DNA of 64,000 bases, from assembly GCA_030760725.1 (NCBI GenBank), contig JASWHV010000007.1, positions 25,456,824 through 25,520,823 on the forward strand, in the 5' to 3' direction. A program made the translations under genes and the position numbers. The notes under the pieces are model-generated. The model had not been told where the DNA came from and made no database searches. It saw only the letters and a list, made by a program, of their open reading frames with translations. This document shows positions 10,455 through 22,706 of the stretch, in pieces. Origin of the DNA: Neostapfia colusana. Its lineage: Eukaryota; Streptophyta; Magnoliopsida; Poales; Poaceae. Each line of letters begins with the position of its first letter. Position 1 is the stretch's first letter.

Positions 10455-10833
10455 GACGTCAAATAAAAATAAGCATGTTAGAGTGTATTTGGTAAATTAG
10501 ATTTTTGTATCCTAAACTGTTATATATATATATATATAATATATATTGTCATATATGTCGGAGAGCTATTCTGTAGTATAGATAAATTGTTATATGCATA
10601 CTAAAAGTATATTTAGTAATATAGATAAACTGTTATATATATATATAGACTGATATATATCAGAAATATATTTAATACAATAGATTGACTGAGATATATT
10701 GTCTCATACACTCTATATACCAGTTGAGAGACGCAATATAATACAACACCAACATGAATACGTAATTGATGTCCCAACAAATGTACCATCTTTAGGCCAT
10801 GCTTTTCCATATGGTTTCTGATTTAATTCCAAA
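10455..10833. repeat. AT-rich stretch with TA microsatellites
   Basis: Upstream of the peptide gene are two (TA)n tracts (about 10,520-10,545 and 10,634-10,648) in AT-rich DNA with GATATATTG-type repeats. The tracts are longer in copy 2 (about 21,382-21,411 and 21,500-21,522). No gene is seen. Confidence 0.6.
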
Positions 10834-11629
10834 ACATTGATCTGTTTACATCTATCTATACCGGTAAATTTTTTGGTGCCATCTTTGGGATTCCCATAGA
10901 TACTACATCTGTAGCTACCTTTGCGCAGTGAGTTTATTTGTAGCCGATCGCATGCCTATGTTCAGGTTAGATTGGTTGAAGCTCGACCAGCCACAGTCTC
11001 CATTGATACACACTTAGTTTTTTGGAGAAAAAAATTATGAGCATTTGGTTTTCTCAAAAAAATAAAAGAACTAGGAAATGGATTTTTTCCCAAAAACACG
11101 TTATAGGTGTAAACACTCACATTCAAGCACACCAAACCCCTATATGAATACAACGAGGTATATCTGTAAATGCTACAAGGGTGTTGAGTCGAAGTATTGA
11201 ACATAGGTTGATAAATTCCAATACATAATGGACCTAACCAACTGAGAGATAGTTGGGTTTAGAACCATGAAGTGGAACTTGATAGGCGCCAAACCGAATA
11301 GGCTAGCCAACCACTATGACACATCATTTCAATAGTACGTGTCCAGCCATAGGTTATGGATCTGACTCACTACAATAGAAATAGTCTGTACCAGCTTATA
11401 ACTGACATTTATACCGGTTACAGAATCAACACTAAAAACTTGATGCTGATAATATGTGATATCAGTAGGGGTTCTGAAACTGGTACAAATAAGAGCTATC
11501 AACCGATTTCAGTTATGAACCGGTCCTAATATGTATTCAGTGCAAAAAAAATCCAAATACATAGAATCCTAATGCATTACCACACCCAAACCACGTCTTT
11601 GTCCTAACCTATAAACATCATCAATTTAT

Positions 11630-11831
11630 GGCTCTGTTTGGCATAGCTTAAACTTATTAAAAAAGCAGCTTGTCTGAAAAGCTGGTGAACAGCAGTTTAA
11701 ACTTATATCCTGCTTTTAGTTCATTCCGAGAAGCAGTTGAACTAATAAGCTGCTGGAGAATCTGACTGTTTGGTACACCCGCATCTTATTTTTATAAAAA
11801 AGCTGGTTCAGAAGCTGTGCCAAACATGGCC
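11630..11831. mobile_element. 202-bp MITE-like element, copy 2
   Basis: Same length and terminal inverted repeats as the element at 797-998, with a few substitutions. It arrived with the tandem duplication and is not an independent insertion. Confidence 0.6.
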
Positions 11832-11938
11832 TGTAACTATAACAATGAGCAGGGTAACCTACAAAATGATCTGTTTCAATCAGAACTATAATATATAGAG
11901 GCCCATAATGATAATTTATACTTAAGAGCCGGGTACAT

Positions 11939-12855
11939 CACTACTACAGAAAGCATTTCCTTAGTCACCTCCCATTTTTTTATAGGTGGTTCGTTAAAAA
12001 AACGCCTGTGATGTCCAACCATGTCACCTGTGATAATACCTATCTGCGATAATAGACTATCAAAGGCGGTCCATAATAAAAAAATGCATGTGAAAAGATA
12101 TGAATTTTCACAAGCGGTTGGCGTTAAAAACCGCATGTGATATTGAATATTTTGACATGCAGTTTTTAATACGGACCGCCTGTAAAATCTATATATTTTC
12201 ACAAACGGTTTTTAATCCGGACCGCCTGTAAAAATCCATATTCTCATAGGCAGTTTTTAATACAACCGCCTGTGAAAATGTTATTTGCAAAGGGCCGCGC
12301 GCAATTTTGGCCCATGAGTCGGTTAGCGGAGCACACCGCGCTTGCGCCAACATGGGAACTTTTGTCTCACATCAGAATGTTGCGGTGGTTGTACCTAAAT
12401 TATAAGACGAGGCACACTTCTCACTTCGAAATCACTTGATATTGCTTCCTTTTGCGACACTTAAGATGGAGCACAAGCAGCAGCAGATGGAGCCTGGTGG
12501 GTAATAACCGTCGGACGGGGACCTCAAGTGGCCTGACGGGTTGTCGTTCTTCACCGTGCTCATTGGCCGCGCAGATGAAGCGAAACTTCTATTCGGCAGT
12601 AACGTCACCGACGAAGGCGGTGGAGCAGAAGATGGCAAGATGGCGCCGGATACGCATACGACCGAGCATGGTGGGTCCAACAACGTGGAGGAGTACGTGA
12701 GCCTAAAGAGCCACTCGAATAAGGCAAGGAGGGTGGTAAAGAATAACCGCATGTGATAAAAAATTATCACATACGATAAGTGGTAACCAGTCACATGTGA
12801 TAAGGCATTATCACAGGCGGTTGGTTGTGAAGAACTGTCTGCGATAATATATTTT
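11939..12855 (+). mobile_element. Outer CACTA-like element, left arm only, copy 2
   Basis: Colinear with 1,106-2,022: the CACTACTACAG end, subterminal ACCGCCTGTGA-type repeats, and interruption by the inner CACTA at 12,856. The right end is lost in the shared deletion. Confidence 0.75.
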
Positions 12856-13115
12856 CACTACAGGAAAACGATCATTGACGACGGCCAAATTTATTGATGA
12901 CACGGCCGTCGTCTTTAATGTTATTGACGACGACTTTATCTGGCCATCGTCAATAACTTAGTTATTAACGACGGCTAGACGAGCACCGTCGTCAAGGCCG
13001 TCGTCTTTAACTTTATTTGGGCCCACCCGAGGAGTTATTGACGACGGTGACCTAGCACCGTCGTCAATAAGTCCTTATAGACGATAGTTTCCTAGCACCG
13101 TCGTCAATAACGAGA

Positions 13116-13122
13116 TATATAA
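13116..13122 (+). promoter_or_regulatory. Candidate TATA box of the inner CACTA gene, copy 2
   Basis: TATATAA in the same position as in copy 1, upstream of the GC-rich leader that here carries the ~38-bp expansion of CGGACTTCCCC-type repeats. Confidence 0.4.
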
Positions 13123-14498
13123 CCCGTACGCGAGCCGGGAGGCGGCCAGTGCTGCCTCCCGACTCGCGCCGGACTTCCCCATCGCCGCCGGACTTCCCCG
13201 TCGCCGCCGGCCGTCCCCGTCGCCGTCGCCTGTCTCCGGCCTGAGGTAAGTCCCCCTCCCCCACTCCTCCCCCTCTAGCGCCCTCTCCCTCGCTTTCGTT
13301 GCCCCCTGGCCGCGCCGCCGGCCACCGGTCGGCCGGCCTCGCCGTCCGGCCTCTCCGGCCCCTCCACCTCCAGCCCGGCCCCTCCCCCTCCAGCTCATTC
13401 AAATTCCATTAGGTGCCCTGCTCATTCAAATGGTTAGAATCATTATCTAAAATTAAAATGTTAAGAACAGTATAAATGATTTCATTTTAATTGATCAATC
13501 ACTTATTTGTTACATTTTACTGAAAGGGTTGAATTATTAGACTTATGTGTTGTATGGTGAGAATATCAAGTTTGAAAGTATTTGTACTTGGAGACCCATA
13601 TGTTGGGTTCTTTTGTAAACCTCGGAGTGGTTTGAACCTGAACATGTATCCAACGATTTGGTTTGTGCTTTGAGTCAAATTTGGATGGATCGAGACCGGC
13701 TGACATATGAAATCGATGGAAACCGGTTTGGCTAGCTGCAACATCAAGCCAGTTTGTTGGCCTCTCCTGACTGCTTTCGCCGTCATCTTGCTGCTACTCT
13801 CTCTGCGTTACCGGTCACCCCTACACTTATGAGCAAGTGATTAGATTTAGTTTTGCTCGCTGTATCGTGTAAGACGTAAGAGTACAAACAAAATCGGAAA
13901 GAAACACGTGTGAGAAGGTAGAACCAGTTTTTAAACTTTGAACACATTCTTCTCCTATACCGTGAGTCTGTTTTTTTAAAGATCTGTTTTATTCTTATCC
14001 TATAAAATCTGTAGTTGAAGTGGACTTTTGAGTGGAGTGTGCGGCCCATAGTCTACGTCCTTTCGTATTTTATCTCTTACATATGGAAATTTAAAAGTTG
14101 TATATATCTCATACAACATCTATATTGTACTCTGTTTTCACCGGTGTGTCCTACATGATTGATTGTTCGAATGAAACTAGATTTCACTTGTATAGGCTTT
14201 GGAGAATTGTCAGTAACACAAGTTGTCATTATATGTACATCACAAATTGCTATATATATATCGTGTATTTATCGTATAAAAGCTTAAGTTTTTATATAAC
14301 TTGGGGCGATAGTAATTTCAGGTACTACTTTGATATCAACTTATATAAATATGTTGTAGCATGTAACAATCTTGCTAGCTGTGTGTATACACTGACACCA
14401 TATGAGTTGCTACTAGACACAATGCATATTAATTTTTTATAGAATCAACTTATGTTGTATATATGGTAGCAGCTTCTGTAGGTGAGTTGTGAATAGTA

Positions 14499-14597
14499 CT
14501 CCCTGTTCTTAATTAAATGTCATTTAGGATAAAAAATCTAGTTCAATTTAAACTAGATTAGCTGTCCTAAACATCATTTAATTAAGAACGGAGGGAG
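14499..14597. mobile_element. Stowaway-type MITE inside the inner CACTA, copy 2
   Basis: Same 99-bp MITE with TA flanks and CTCCCT/AGGGAG ends, at the position equivalent to copy 1. Confidence 0.88.
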
Positions 14598-14708
14598 TAA
14601 CAAAATATGACTAGTGATAACTCAGAAAGAACTATTTGAGCTTTATCGGGCTGCGAGTGGTGAGTTGGCCGAACTTTTGATTCCGGCCCACTGCAGATAG
14701 GAGCCCTC

Positions 14709-15071
14709 CTACGAGAAGCCCATCCTCTTAAAAATTTTCCTCTGTTGATACAGCCTTTTGCATTGCCTTGTTGATAGATCTGTACTCTGACAGCCCATCC
14801 TCTTAAAAGTTTCCTCTATTGATACATCATTATAATACTCATACATGGCTTTTGAGCGTGCATCCCCCCAGAAAACATTCCTGAGACATCCTTCATCATC
14901 CATGTCAATAACATTGAAGAAGTTTGCATTTTTGGCCTGCATCCGAGTGAGGAAAATTCGAAGAGCCTCGGAATCTCCAGGCTGGAGCTTCAGATGGCCC
15001 CTCTCAACAAAACTGGGGCGCTGGGTCTCGCCAAACAAGAGCTCCTCGAGTTCTCCTAATTTATCTAGCAA
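14709..15071 (-). pseudogene. Captured FAR1/FRS-family fragment, copy 2
   Basis: The same 120-codon antisense frame as in copy 1, with two amino-acid differences near the tail. The RMQAKNANFF and FWGDARS motifs are intact. Confidence 0.72.
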
Positions 15072-15208
15072 TGGTAGACTGTCTCAGCTGTTGGGCCTCG
15101 ACAGAAGCCAGGGGTCACGAGAGCGGTCACAACAGGTAAAGAATATTAAATTACATAAATTATATAAGTAACTTCTTAAATCTATATTACTAATATTCAA
15201 ATTTTTAG

Positions 15209-17091
15209 GACGACTCTACGTTTGAGGAGACAGAGGCTAGGGGTCCTCTTCAGACACCACAGGTTTCGGAGCATGTTCTAAATCCTGCTTCGGATCCTCT
15301 TCAGGTTCTGGCACCGCAGGCTTCAGACCCTGCTTTGGAGCCTTCCACAGAGTCTGATGTGGAGCCGGCTCCACAGCGGCGTTGGTTCCTGCACGGCCAA
15401 AAGATCGGGTCGTTATTCGTCCGGTTGGCGATAGGTAAGTAAATCTATAACAAATTAATTTAGATATTTTAACACTTATATATGTACTAATTGAGAATCG
15501 TGTATTAGGTCTTGGGCCGATGACTCGTTCACGGGTCAAGGACGCCACCGCCAGGTCAACGCTGTTCTCGGCCAGCTCATCCGTTGTCACTACCCCGGTC
15601 TAGTGAACGGACGAGCTGTTACGTCTTGGGACGATTACGCTACGGCCCAGGACATTACCTACGACAACCACCAGAAGCATGTGTGGCATGAATTCATGGT
15701 AAGTAAATCGTCTATTCGTTAAATGCGACCCTATTATATGTTAAATACATTAACTTGTATATTTCTTCTTGTAGAAATATTACTGTTTGGAGGACGAGGC
15801 CCAGCTGGATCTCGCTCGTCTGGTCTTCAACAACAACGCTAGGAAGCTCCTGACGCAGTCGATATCAACGTCTCGCATTCAAGCTACGAAGGCGTACTAT
15901 AAGTTGCATCCGGACGAGGGTGAGCCGGGGCAGTTTAGGGATGTGGCGGACAAGTACTTGACGGAGGCACAAGACGCAGAGGTAAAATCTTTATTTTACT
16001 TTGCTTCATTATCCAATTTTCATCAATATTTTCATCCAATAACAAATGTGTGCAGGTTAGCGTACCGTGGCTTGAGTCATGTCCGGACGCCTACAGTTCC
16101 CTGTGTGCTCGTTGGGCGAGCCAGGGCTTCCAAGGCGTGTCGATGACCCACCGACAGAGTCGAGGGACGGACGGGAAACACCCTCTTGGCGGGGACGGCT
16201 ACGTACGCCTTGCTAAACGGATGATAAGTGATACTCAAATTTTATTCTAGTTAATTTCTATCGCTATCATTGTGCTAACACGTATCAATAGGAGCACGAG
16301 ATCGGTCAGGAGCTGACCGCTATCCAGGTGTGGAGGAGGGGTCACATGGGAAGTGACCCCTCGCAGCCTGATTAGCTGTCTTCTTAGACGGCGACAAACA
16401 CGTTGGTGAGTACTTTAGTTAACTTAATTGTATTCTCTTTAAAACTTCTGATGACTTTAATTTTCTGTATTTTCAGGAAAAGTATGGGGAGGAGGTGCGG
16501 AGGCTTCGAGGCGACGATTACGATTGGCAGAACTCGCCGATCGTACTTGAAGCCGCCTATGCAAGCGGTGGTGGTAAACCTCACGGACGGTGAGTTCTGT
16601 TGTTTTTCATTTACTTTCATTAAATTCGAGACACAAAACTTTAATACTCTTACTTCGTTGTGTAGGTTGGCCATCTTCGATGGAGTAGTCGACTCGAGGG
16701 AGGCGCGATCTTCCTCGAGGGCCTCTTCATCGCAGGGTGGATCCAGCAGGCGTGGCAGCCAAGATCTGGAGCTCCAGAGTGTCCAGGAGGAGCTCCAGAA
16801 GACGCAGGAAGCGCTAAGGCTCGCGAACGAGAGGCAAGCAGCCGAGCTCAGAGCTAGGTACGAGAGACAGGCAGCCGAGCTCCGGGCTAGGGATGAGTAT
16901 AAACACTCGTACAAGCTACAGCTGCAAGCTGCCATGCAGGTAAGTTCAGATCGTTGTACTCAATGTTTCTAATATATGAATGACATGTATAATAATTTAC
17001 TTCATATTTACAGGCTACGGCCGCAGGACAGCCTGCTGTCTTTCCTCACTGGGCGCCGCCACCGATACAGCTACCACAAGGCCCATGTTAG
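15209..17091 (+). pseudogene. CACTA Ptta/En-Spm-type gene, broken, copy 2
   Basis: Same gene as copy 1. Exon borders are clearest here: 15,209-15,434, 15,509-15,698, 15,775-15,981, 16,056-16,223, 16,292-16,405, 16,477-16,589, 16,666-16,939 and 17,014-17,091 (stop TAG). A possible further terminal exon at 17,454-17,564 reads TQTQETPSPQHPAFGRALDDF. The donor after exon 16,056-16,223 reads AT (ATG|ATAAGT) where copies 1 and 3 have GT. The 16,292-16,405 exon contains two TAG codons in the frame that keeps RGHMGSDPSQPD, unless a 61-bp GT..AG stretch there is spliced out. The ~350-bp intron near the end is full of degenerate ACTCAAAC/TAGTAAAATATG repeats. Non-functional as it stands. Confidence 0.78.
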
Positions 17092-18037
17092 GAGCACAGG
17101 TACAAAATTTCTCATAATAGCTGCAACTAGTTAAACTTGCTCAAATTTAGTTGAATTTGATCAAACTTAGGGAAAACTAGTTAAACATCCTCAAACTGAG
17201 TAAAATATGGTACAACTTACTCAACGATAGTCAAATATGAGCACACTTACTCAAACATAGCCAAAACTAGTTGAACTAGCTCAAACACAAACACTACTAG
17301 TCCATACTTCTCAAACTTAGTAAAATATGAGCAAACTTATTCAAACATAGCCAAATCTAGCTAACTTGCTCAATTCTAACTTGTAATGAGTTTATTTAGT
17401 CATATACACATTTGTGAACTTCTAATTTGTCTAACTATACATGTACATCATAGGGATCGGTGACGCAGACTCAGGAAACTCCATCCCCTCAGCATCCGGC
17501 GTTTGGACGAGCGCTCGACGACTTCCTGGACTCCGGTGGCAGCGGTCGGGGTAGCGTAGGGTAGTGTGGCGTGCGTAGTGTTTTTGTGCCTGCTTGTGAT
17601 GTACGTTTTGATTGACTGTGATTTGGCCATCGAGCTAGGGCAGGATTTTCCATTTTTTAAAAATAAATTACAAAACTTATTGACGACGGTTTCTGGTACT
17701 TGGCCGTCGTCAATAAGCCATTAGTATTGACGACGGCCAGGTACCAGGAACCGTCGTCAATAAGCCATTGTTATTGACGACGGTATAAACGTACCGTCAT
17801 CAATAAGTTGGCTTATTGACGACAACCAAACCCTGTCCATCATCAATAAGCTGATGTAGCTTATTGACGACAGCCAACTTTAGCTGTCGTCAATAAGCTT
17901 ATTGACGACTAATAATTGACGACAGCCATAAACTATCATCTATAACAGTTTACCGTCGTCAATAAGTTATTGACGATGGTACTGTGCTTATTGACGACGG
18001 TTTTTGGCCGTGGTCTATTATCAGGATTCTTGTAGTG

Positions 18038-19807
18038 TTGGTGCTAATAGCAGTAGAGATCCTCTGATATATTATCAATAAAGCAGCTGAATCCAATCTC
18101 ATATCCCAGCCCATAGAGGATGCATCGATAAATGTTTTTTCTGTAATACAATATGCAAATGATACACTGTTAATAATGAAGGGGGTCTCAAAAGGAACTC
18201 TTCTATCTAAAAGGTATTCTTGAAACATTTACACAATCAGCTGGACTAGGAGTCAACTACCAGAAATCTTGTTTGATTCCAATCAATATGAATATGCAGA
18301 GCGTTTCATTTCTTGCTGGCCTTTGGCTGTCAACTCGGCAACTTCCTATTTACCTATTTAGGCCCACCACTAGGTGCCATCAATCCAAGATTCAAATATT
18401 TCACTTCCATTATAAGTAAAACAAAAAGGAAGCTAACAATAACTTCAGAATTGCTCAACCATGCTGGTAGATTACAACTTGTGATCTCGGTTCTATCTTT
18501 GATGCCTACATACGACATGTGCACCTTGCAAATACCAGTGGCAGTTCTATAATATATTGACATGACACAAAGACATTGTCTATGAAATGGCTCAAATATC
18601 AACGCCAAATCTAAATCATTGATTGAGTGGAACAAATGAACTAGACCTAAGAAGAAAGCAGGACTAGGCATTATTAACCTTCGAAATTAGAATGAGGCTC
18701 TCCAACAGAAACTTCTGGAAAAGTTCTACAAGAGGCATAACATACCCTGGGTGAATTTACTGTGATCTTCTTATTATAATACTAATGGAAATGCCCCTCA
18801 TTCAACTGCTCAGAGATGATCTTTCTGGTGTGAAGACACTTTCAGATTAAATGACAGGTATCGGAGAATTGCTAGTTGCAAATTGAAAGATGGTTCAACC
18901 GTTTTATTATGGGGAGACGTCTGGAACGAATACCATTTAGAGAGTCAATTACCAAGGCTCTATTCATTTGCAAAACAGAAAAAAAAAGTATCCGTTAAAA
19001 ACTTCCTGCATGAGACTCACATTGATGATCAATTCCATATGCCGCTATATGTACAAGCATATGATGAACTGCAAAAATTAAGTGTAATATTGCACTCTGG
19101 AAAAGGATAAATGGTCATATCTATGGGAACCGAATACCCGTCCAAAAAGTTCTATAGTATGCCTTTTAAGAGCCTTCATCCACCGCAGCCAATCTGGGGG
19201 AGATATTGTATTTTAAATGTAATAAAAAGCATAAGGCTTTCTGTTGGCTCTTATTCATGGACAGACTCAATACTAGAAACATCCTATGAAGAAACAGGAA
19301 GTTCTAGATAATGATTATAGTTGTATCCTATGCAAAAAATGTGCCAAGGAAACACTTATGCTTGAAATGGATTGGTATAAAATGATATGCCTAGCTCCCC
19401 TTCGTTTTATTTGACCAGACAGCTCCTGTTCTTTGGAATGATTCAACAAACGAGGAAATAATTCATGATGAGTAAATTCTTCATGGAAATCTTGATAATT
19501 GCCTGTTGGTCTATATGGAAACAAAGAAAAAACAAAATCTTTGAATATATCACTCCCAGTATGACCTCATGTCAAATTAATTTCAAAAAGGAATGCATGC
19601 ATGCTTCAAGCTCACGGACTCCAGGAAATTGCTTGAAGCTCCGTTGAATCATGGATCAATAGCCTTAGGATCTAACTGTTTATCTCATTTAGGGATTGTA
19701 TTTATCTGAACTGTTTTTGATTTTTGTTCTCACTCCACTCTGTATAGTTTATTTTTATTAATGTATTCAACGGCAGGGTCTTCATGTTGTTTTCTTGTCT
19801 TAAAAAA
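18038..19807 (+). pseudogene. LINE (L1-type) 3' portion, copy 2
   Basis: Colinear with 7,172-8,945 and sharing its stops, including the L*Y stop and the YAND change. A 4-bp deletion lies near 19,293. The junction with the CACTA is identical to copy 1. Confidence 0.85.
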
Positions 19808-20276
19808 AGAATATATTTGGAGATTTTCATGAGATCAAAAGGTCAGGCTATCTTATTCGAGAACAAAACGGTGGCATGGTTTTTTTTGTTGTAGAGATTC
19901 GGCGGTGGATGTTATATTTTGGAAGTTCAAATTTTGCAAGTCCGGAGACAAAAGGGTGCAGGACCGGAGACATTTTTTTTGGAAGTACAAATTTCGCAAG
20001 TCTTTTGCATCTTGTAGACTTTGGATTATCAGGGCTGTCCCGTTCCTGTGTGTGACGATCAGTCGGAAAATTCGTGATCACAGGCCGCAATAATATTCGT
20101 GACATGCCACACGGTTTGCGTGTCCAAAAATAGACTGTTCCCTCTTCTTTTATTCCATCTCTCTTTTGAAGTGAAAGGAAATCAATGTCCCAAACTCGGA
20201 AAAAACAAGAGAGAACATCAGACAGAAACCCAAACTTGTGTCTGCAAATTGCTAGTATTTGTGTTAATAATGACTA

Positions 20277-20346
20277 CTTCCTCTGTTCTTAAAATATTAC
20301 CGTGAGGATGATAATTTATTGGCACTAATTAATTTGAGACGGGTGG
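20277..20346. mobile_element. Degenerate Stowaway-like MITE, copy 2
   Basis: Same ~70-bp decayed MITE as at 9,415-9,484, duplicated with the unit. Confidence 0.5.
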
Positions 20347-20686
20347 TACATTGTTTTAGTTATCATGCCGCTAGATTGCCTATTAATCATAAAGCAGCGC
20401 ATGCAGCATACGAACAAATGTGAACGGAACTTTAACAACAAAGAGGGTTATCATCACTGAATGTATCATCAAGTAAAATATAGCAACCCACATGAAAGTT
20501 CACGAAATACGGAGGAAAAGGGTGAACACAGAGGCCGAACTAAAGGAAACAACCCTTTATTTTTCATTATCCTTGATCAAGCAGGAACCACGTTGGTGCA
20601 AATTTGCTTTAATCATGCACTACACAACACCTGTCTTGACGGGCGGAGGATGAAGGCTCGAGCCCGGATTCTGCCCGCTCGGCACC

Positions 20687-21145
20687 TCATGCATGCAGGA
20701 TCGGAATATCGTGCTCTATCTCGAATGGGGGAGGATGATAGTTTGAATGGGGGTTCCCACCGCTTGGGACTCCACGCTGGATCGAAACATCGTCCTCCGT
20801 TGTCAGTGGTGGAGGATGAGTGTTTGAATCCGGGCTCGGTCCGCTCGGGACCTCGTGCTGGATAGAAGCACCATGCTCCATCTCGGATGGTGGAGGATGA
20901 CGGTTTGAATCGGGGTTCCCTCCGCTTGAGACCTCATGCTGGATCGAAACATCATCCTCCATCTCGAATTACGGAGGACGAATGTTTGAGTCCAGGGTCT
21001 GCCTGCTTGGCGCCCCGCCGTGCTGGTCGACGAATACATCACCATTGCTGCCGGCGGGGACCTCCCTCGCGGTTGCGGCAGCAGCAAGACCTAGGACGAG
21101 GACGGGGAGGAGGACGACCAAGCGGTGGACGCGGGCGCACACCAT
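20687..21145 (-). pseudogene. TDIF/CLE-like precursor with nonsense codon, copy 2
   Basis: Duplicate of the gene at 9,825-10,283. The signal peptide and first degenerate repeats are intact, but one substitution (plus-strand G to T at 20,970) turns a Ser codon into TAA. The product stops after 58 residues, before all the good repeats. Downstream the repeats are still readable but decaying: HGVPSGG has become RGVPSGG and NPDSN has become NPHSN. Only the signal peptide and REVPAGSNGD would be made. The gene is probably dead in this copy. Confidence 0.65.
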
Positions 21146-22504
21146 TGTGGCTGGTTGGCTCTCTTCTTGCGTACGAGCTAGAAACCTTCTTCTACCTACG
21201 CTGCTGCCTGTTTCTTGCCCTTGCAAGTTGTGCCGATGGAGAACCGTGGTTGGGCTTATATGTGTAGGCAGAGGTGGTCGAGTAAACACCATGCGTATGT
21301 GATAGAAGGAAACCACGACGTCAAATAAAAATAAGCATGTTAGAGTGTATTTGGTAAATTAGATTTTTGTATCCTAAACTGTTATATATATATATATATA
21401 TAATATATATATTGTCATATATGTCGGAGAGCTATTCTGTAGTATAGATAAATTGTTATATGCATACTAAAAGTATATTTAGTAATATAGATAAACTGTT
21501 ATATATATATATATATATATAGACTGATATATATCAGAAATATATTTAATACAATAGATTGACTGAGATATATTGTCTCATACACTCTATATACCAGTTG
21601 AGAGACGCAATATAATACAACACAAACATGAATACGTAATTGATGTCCCAACAAATGTACCATCTTTAGGGCATGCTTTTCCATATGGTTTCTGATTTAA
21701 TTCCAAAACATTGATCTGTTTACATCTATCTATACCGGTAAAATTTTTGGTGCCGTCTTTGGGATTCCCATAGATACTACATCTGTAGCTACCTTTGTGC
21801 AGTGAGTTTATTTGTAGCCGATCGCATGCCTATGTTCAGGTTAGATTGGTTGAAGCTCGACCAGCCACAGGCTCCATTGATACACACTTAGTTTTTTGGA
21901 GAAAAAAAATTATGAGCATTTGGTTTTCTCAAAAAAATAAAAGAACTAGGAAATGGATTTTTTCCCAAAAACACGTTATAGGTGTAAACACTCACATTCA
22001 AGCACACCAAATCCCTATATGAATACAACGACGTATATCTGTAAATGCTACAAGGGTGTTGAGTCGAAGTATTGAACATAGGTTGATAAATTCCAATACA
22101 TAATGGACCTAACCAACTGAGAGATAGTTGGGTTTAGAACCATGAAGTGGAACTTGATAGGCGCCAAACCGAATAGGCTAGCCAACCACTATGACACATC
22201 ATTTCAATAGTACGTGTCCAGCCATAGGTTATGGATCTGACTCACTACAATAGAAATAGTCTGTACCAGCTTATAACTGACATTTATATCGGTTACAGAA
22301 TCAACACTAAAAACTTGATGCTGATAATATGTGATATCAGTAGGGGTTCTGAAACTGGTACAAATAAGAGCTATCAACCGATTTCAGTTATGAACCGGTC
22401 CTAATATGTATTCAGTGCAAAAAAAATCCAAATACATAGAATCCTAATGCATTACCACACCCAAACCACGTCTTTGTCCTAACCTATAAACATCATCAAT
22501 TTAT

Positions 22505-22706
22505 GGCTCTGTTTGGCATAGCTTAAACTTATTAAAAAAGCAGCTTGTCTGAAAAGCTGGTGAACAGCAGTTTAAACTTATATCCTGCTTTTAGTTCATT
22601 CTGAGAAGCAGTTGAACTAATAAGCTGCTGGAGAAGCTGACTGTTTGGTACACCCGCAGCTTATTTTTATAAAAAAGCTGGTTCAGAAGCTGTGCCAAAC
22701 ATGGCC
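22505..22706. mobile_element. 202-bp MITE-like element, copy 3
   Basis: Third copy of the 202-bp inverted-repeat element, again with identical flanks, so it was carried by the tandem duplication. Confidence 0.6.

Larger units (their letters stand above)
1..10833. repeat. Tandem unit, copy 1 (short, deleted form)
   Basis: Base 1 onward reappears almost unchanged from 10,834 and again from 21,708, so this is the first visible unit of a tandem array with a period of about 10.85 kb. The true unit boundary is unknown because the window opens inside a unit. By eye the copies differ at well under 2% of bases plus small indels. Contents in order are unassigned DNA, a 202-bp MITE, an outer CACTA left arm, the inner CACTA, a LINE fragment and a TDIF-like peptide gene. 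The inner CACTA is joined directly to the LINE at 7,171/7,172, which marks a large deletion relative to copy 3. Confidence 0.95.
12856..18037 (+). mobile_element. Inner CACTA (En/Spm) element, copy 2
   Basis: Colinear with the copy-1 element, with the same ends, subterminal GACGACGG arrays and internal genes. It carries a ~38-bp GC-rich expansion near 13,180 that copy 1 lacks. The right end is again fused to the LINE (18,037/18,038), so the deletion predates the duplication that made copies 1 and 2. Confidence 0.9.
10834..21707. repeat. Tandem unit, copy 2 (short, deleted form)
   Basis: Second unit, colinear with copy 1 throughout. It shares the CACTA-to-LINE deletion junction (18,037/18,038). 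It differs by a ~38-bp GC-rich expansion near 13,180, shorter or longer AT microsatellites, a 4-bp deletion near 19,293 and scattered substitutions. One substitution creates a nonsense codon in the peptide gene at 20,969-20,971. Confidence 0.95.

Noticed and set aside
10520..10545. TATA box for the peptide gene in the TA microsatellite
   Set aside because: More than 230 bp from the start codon and of variable length between copies; no specific promoter could be assigned.
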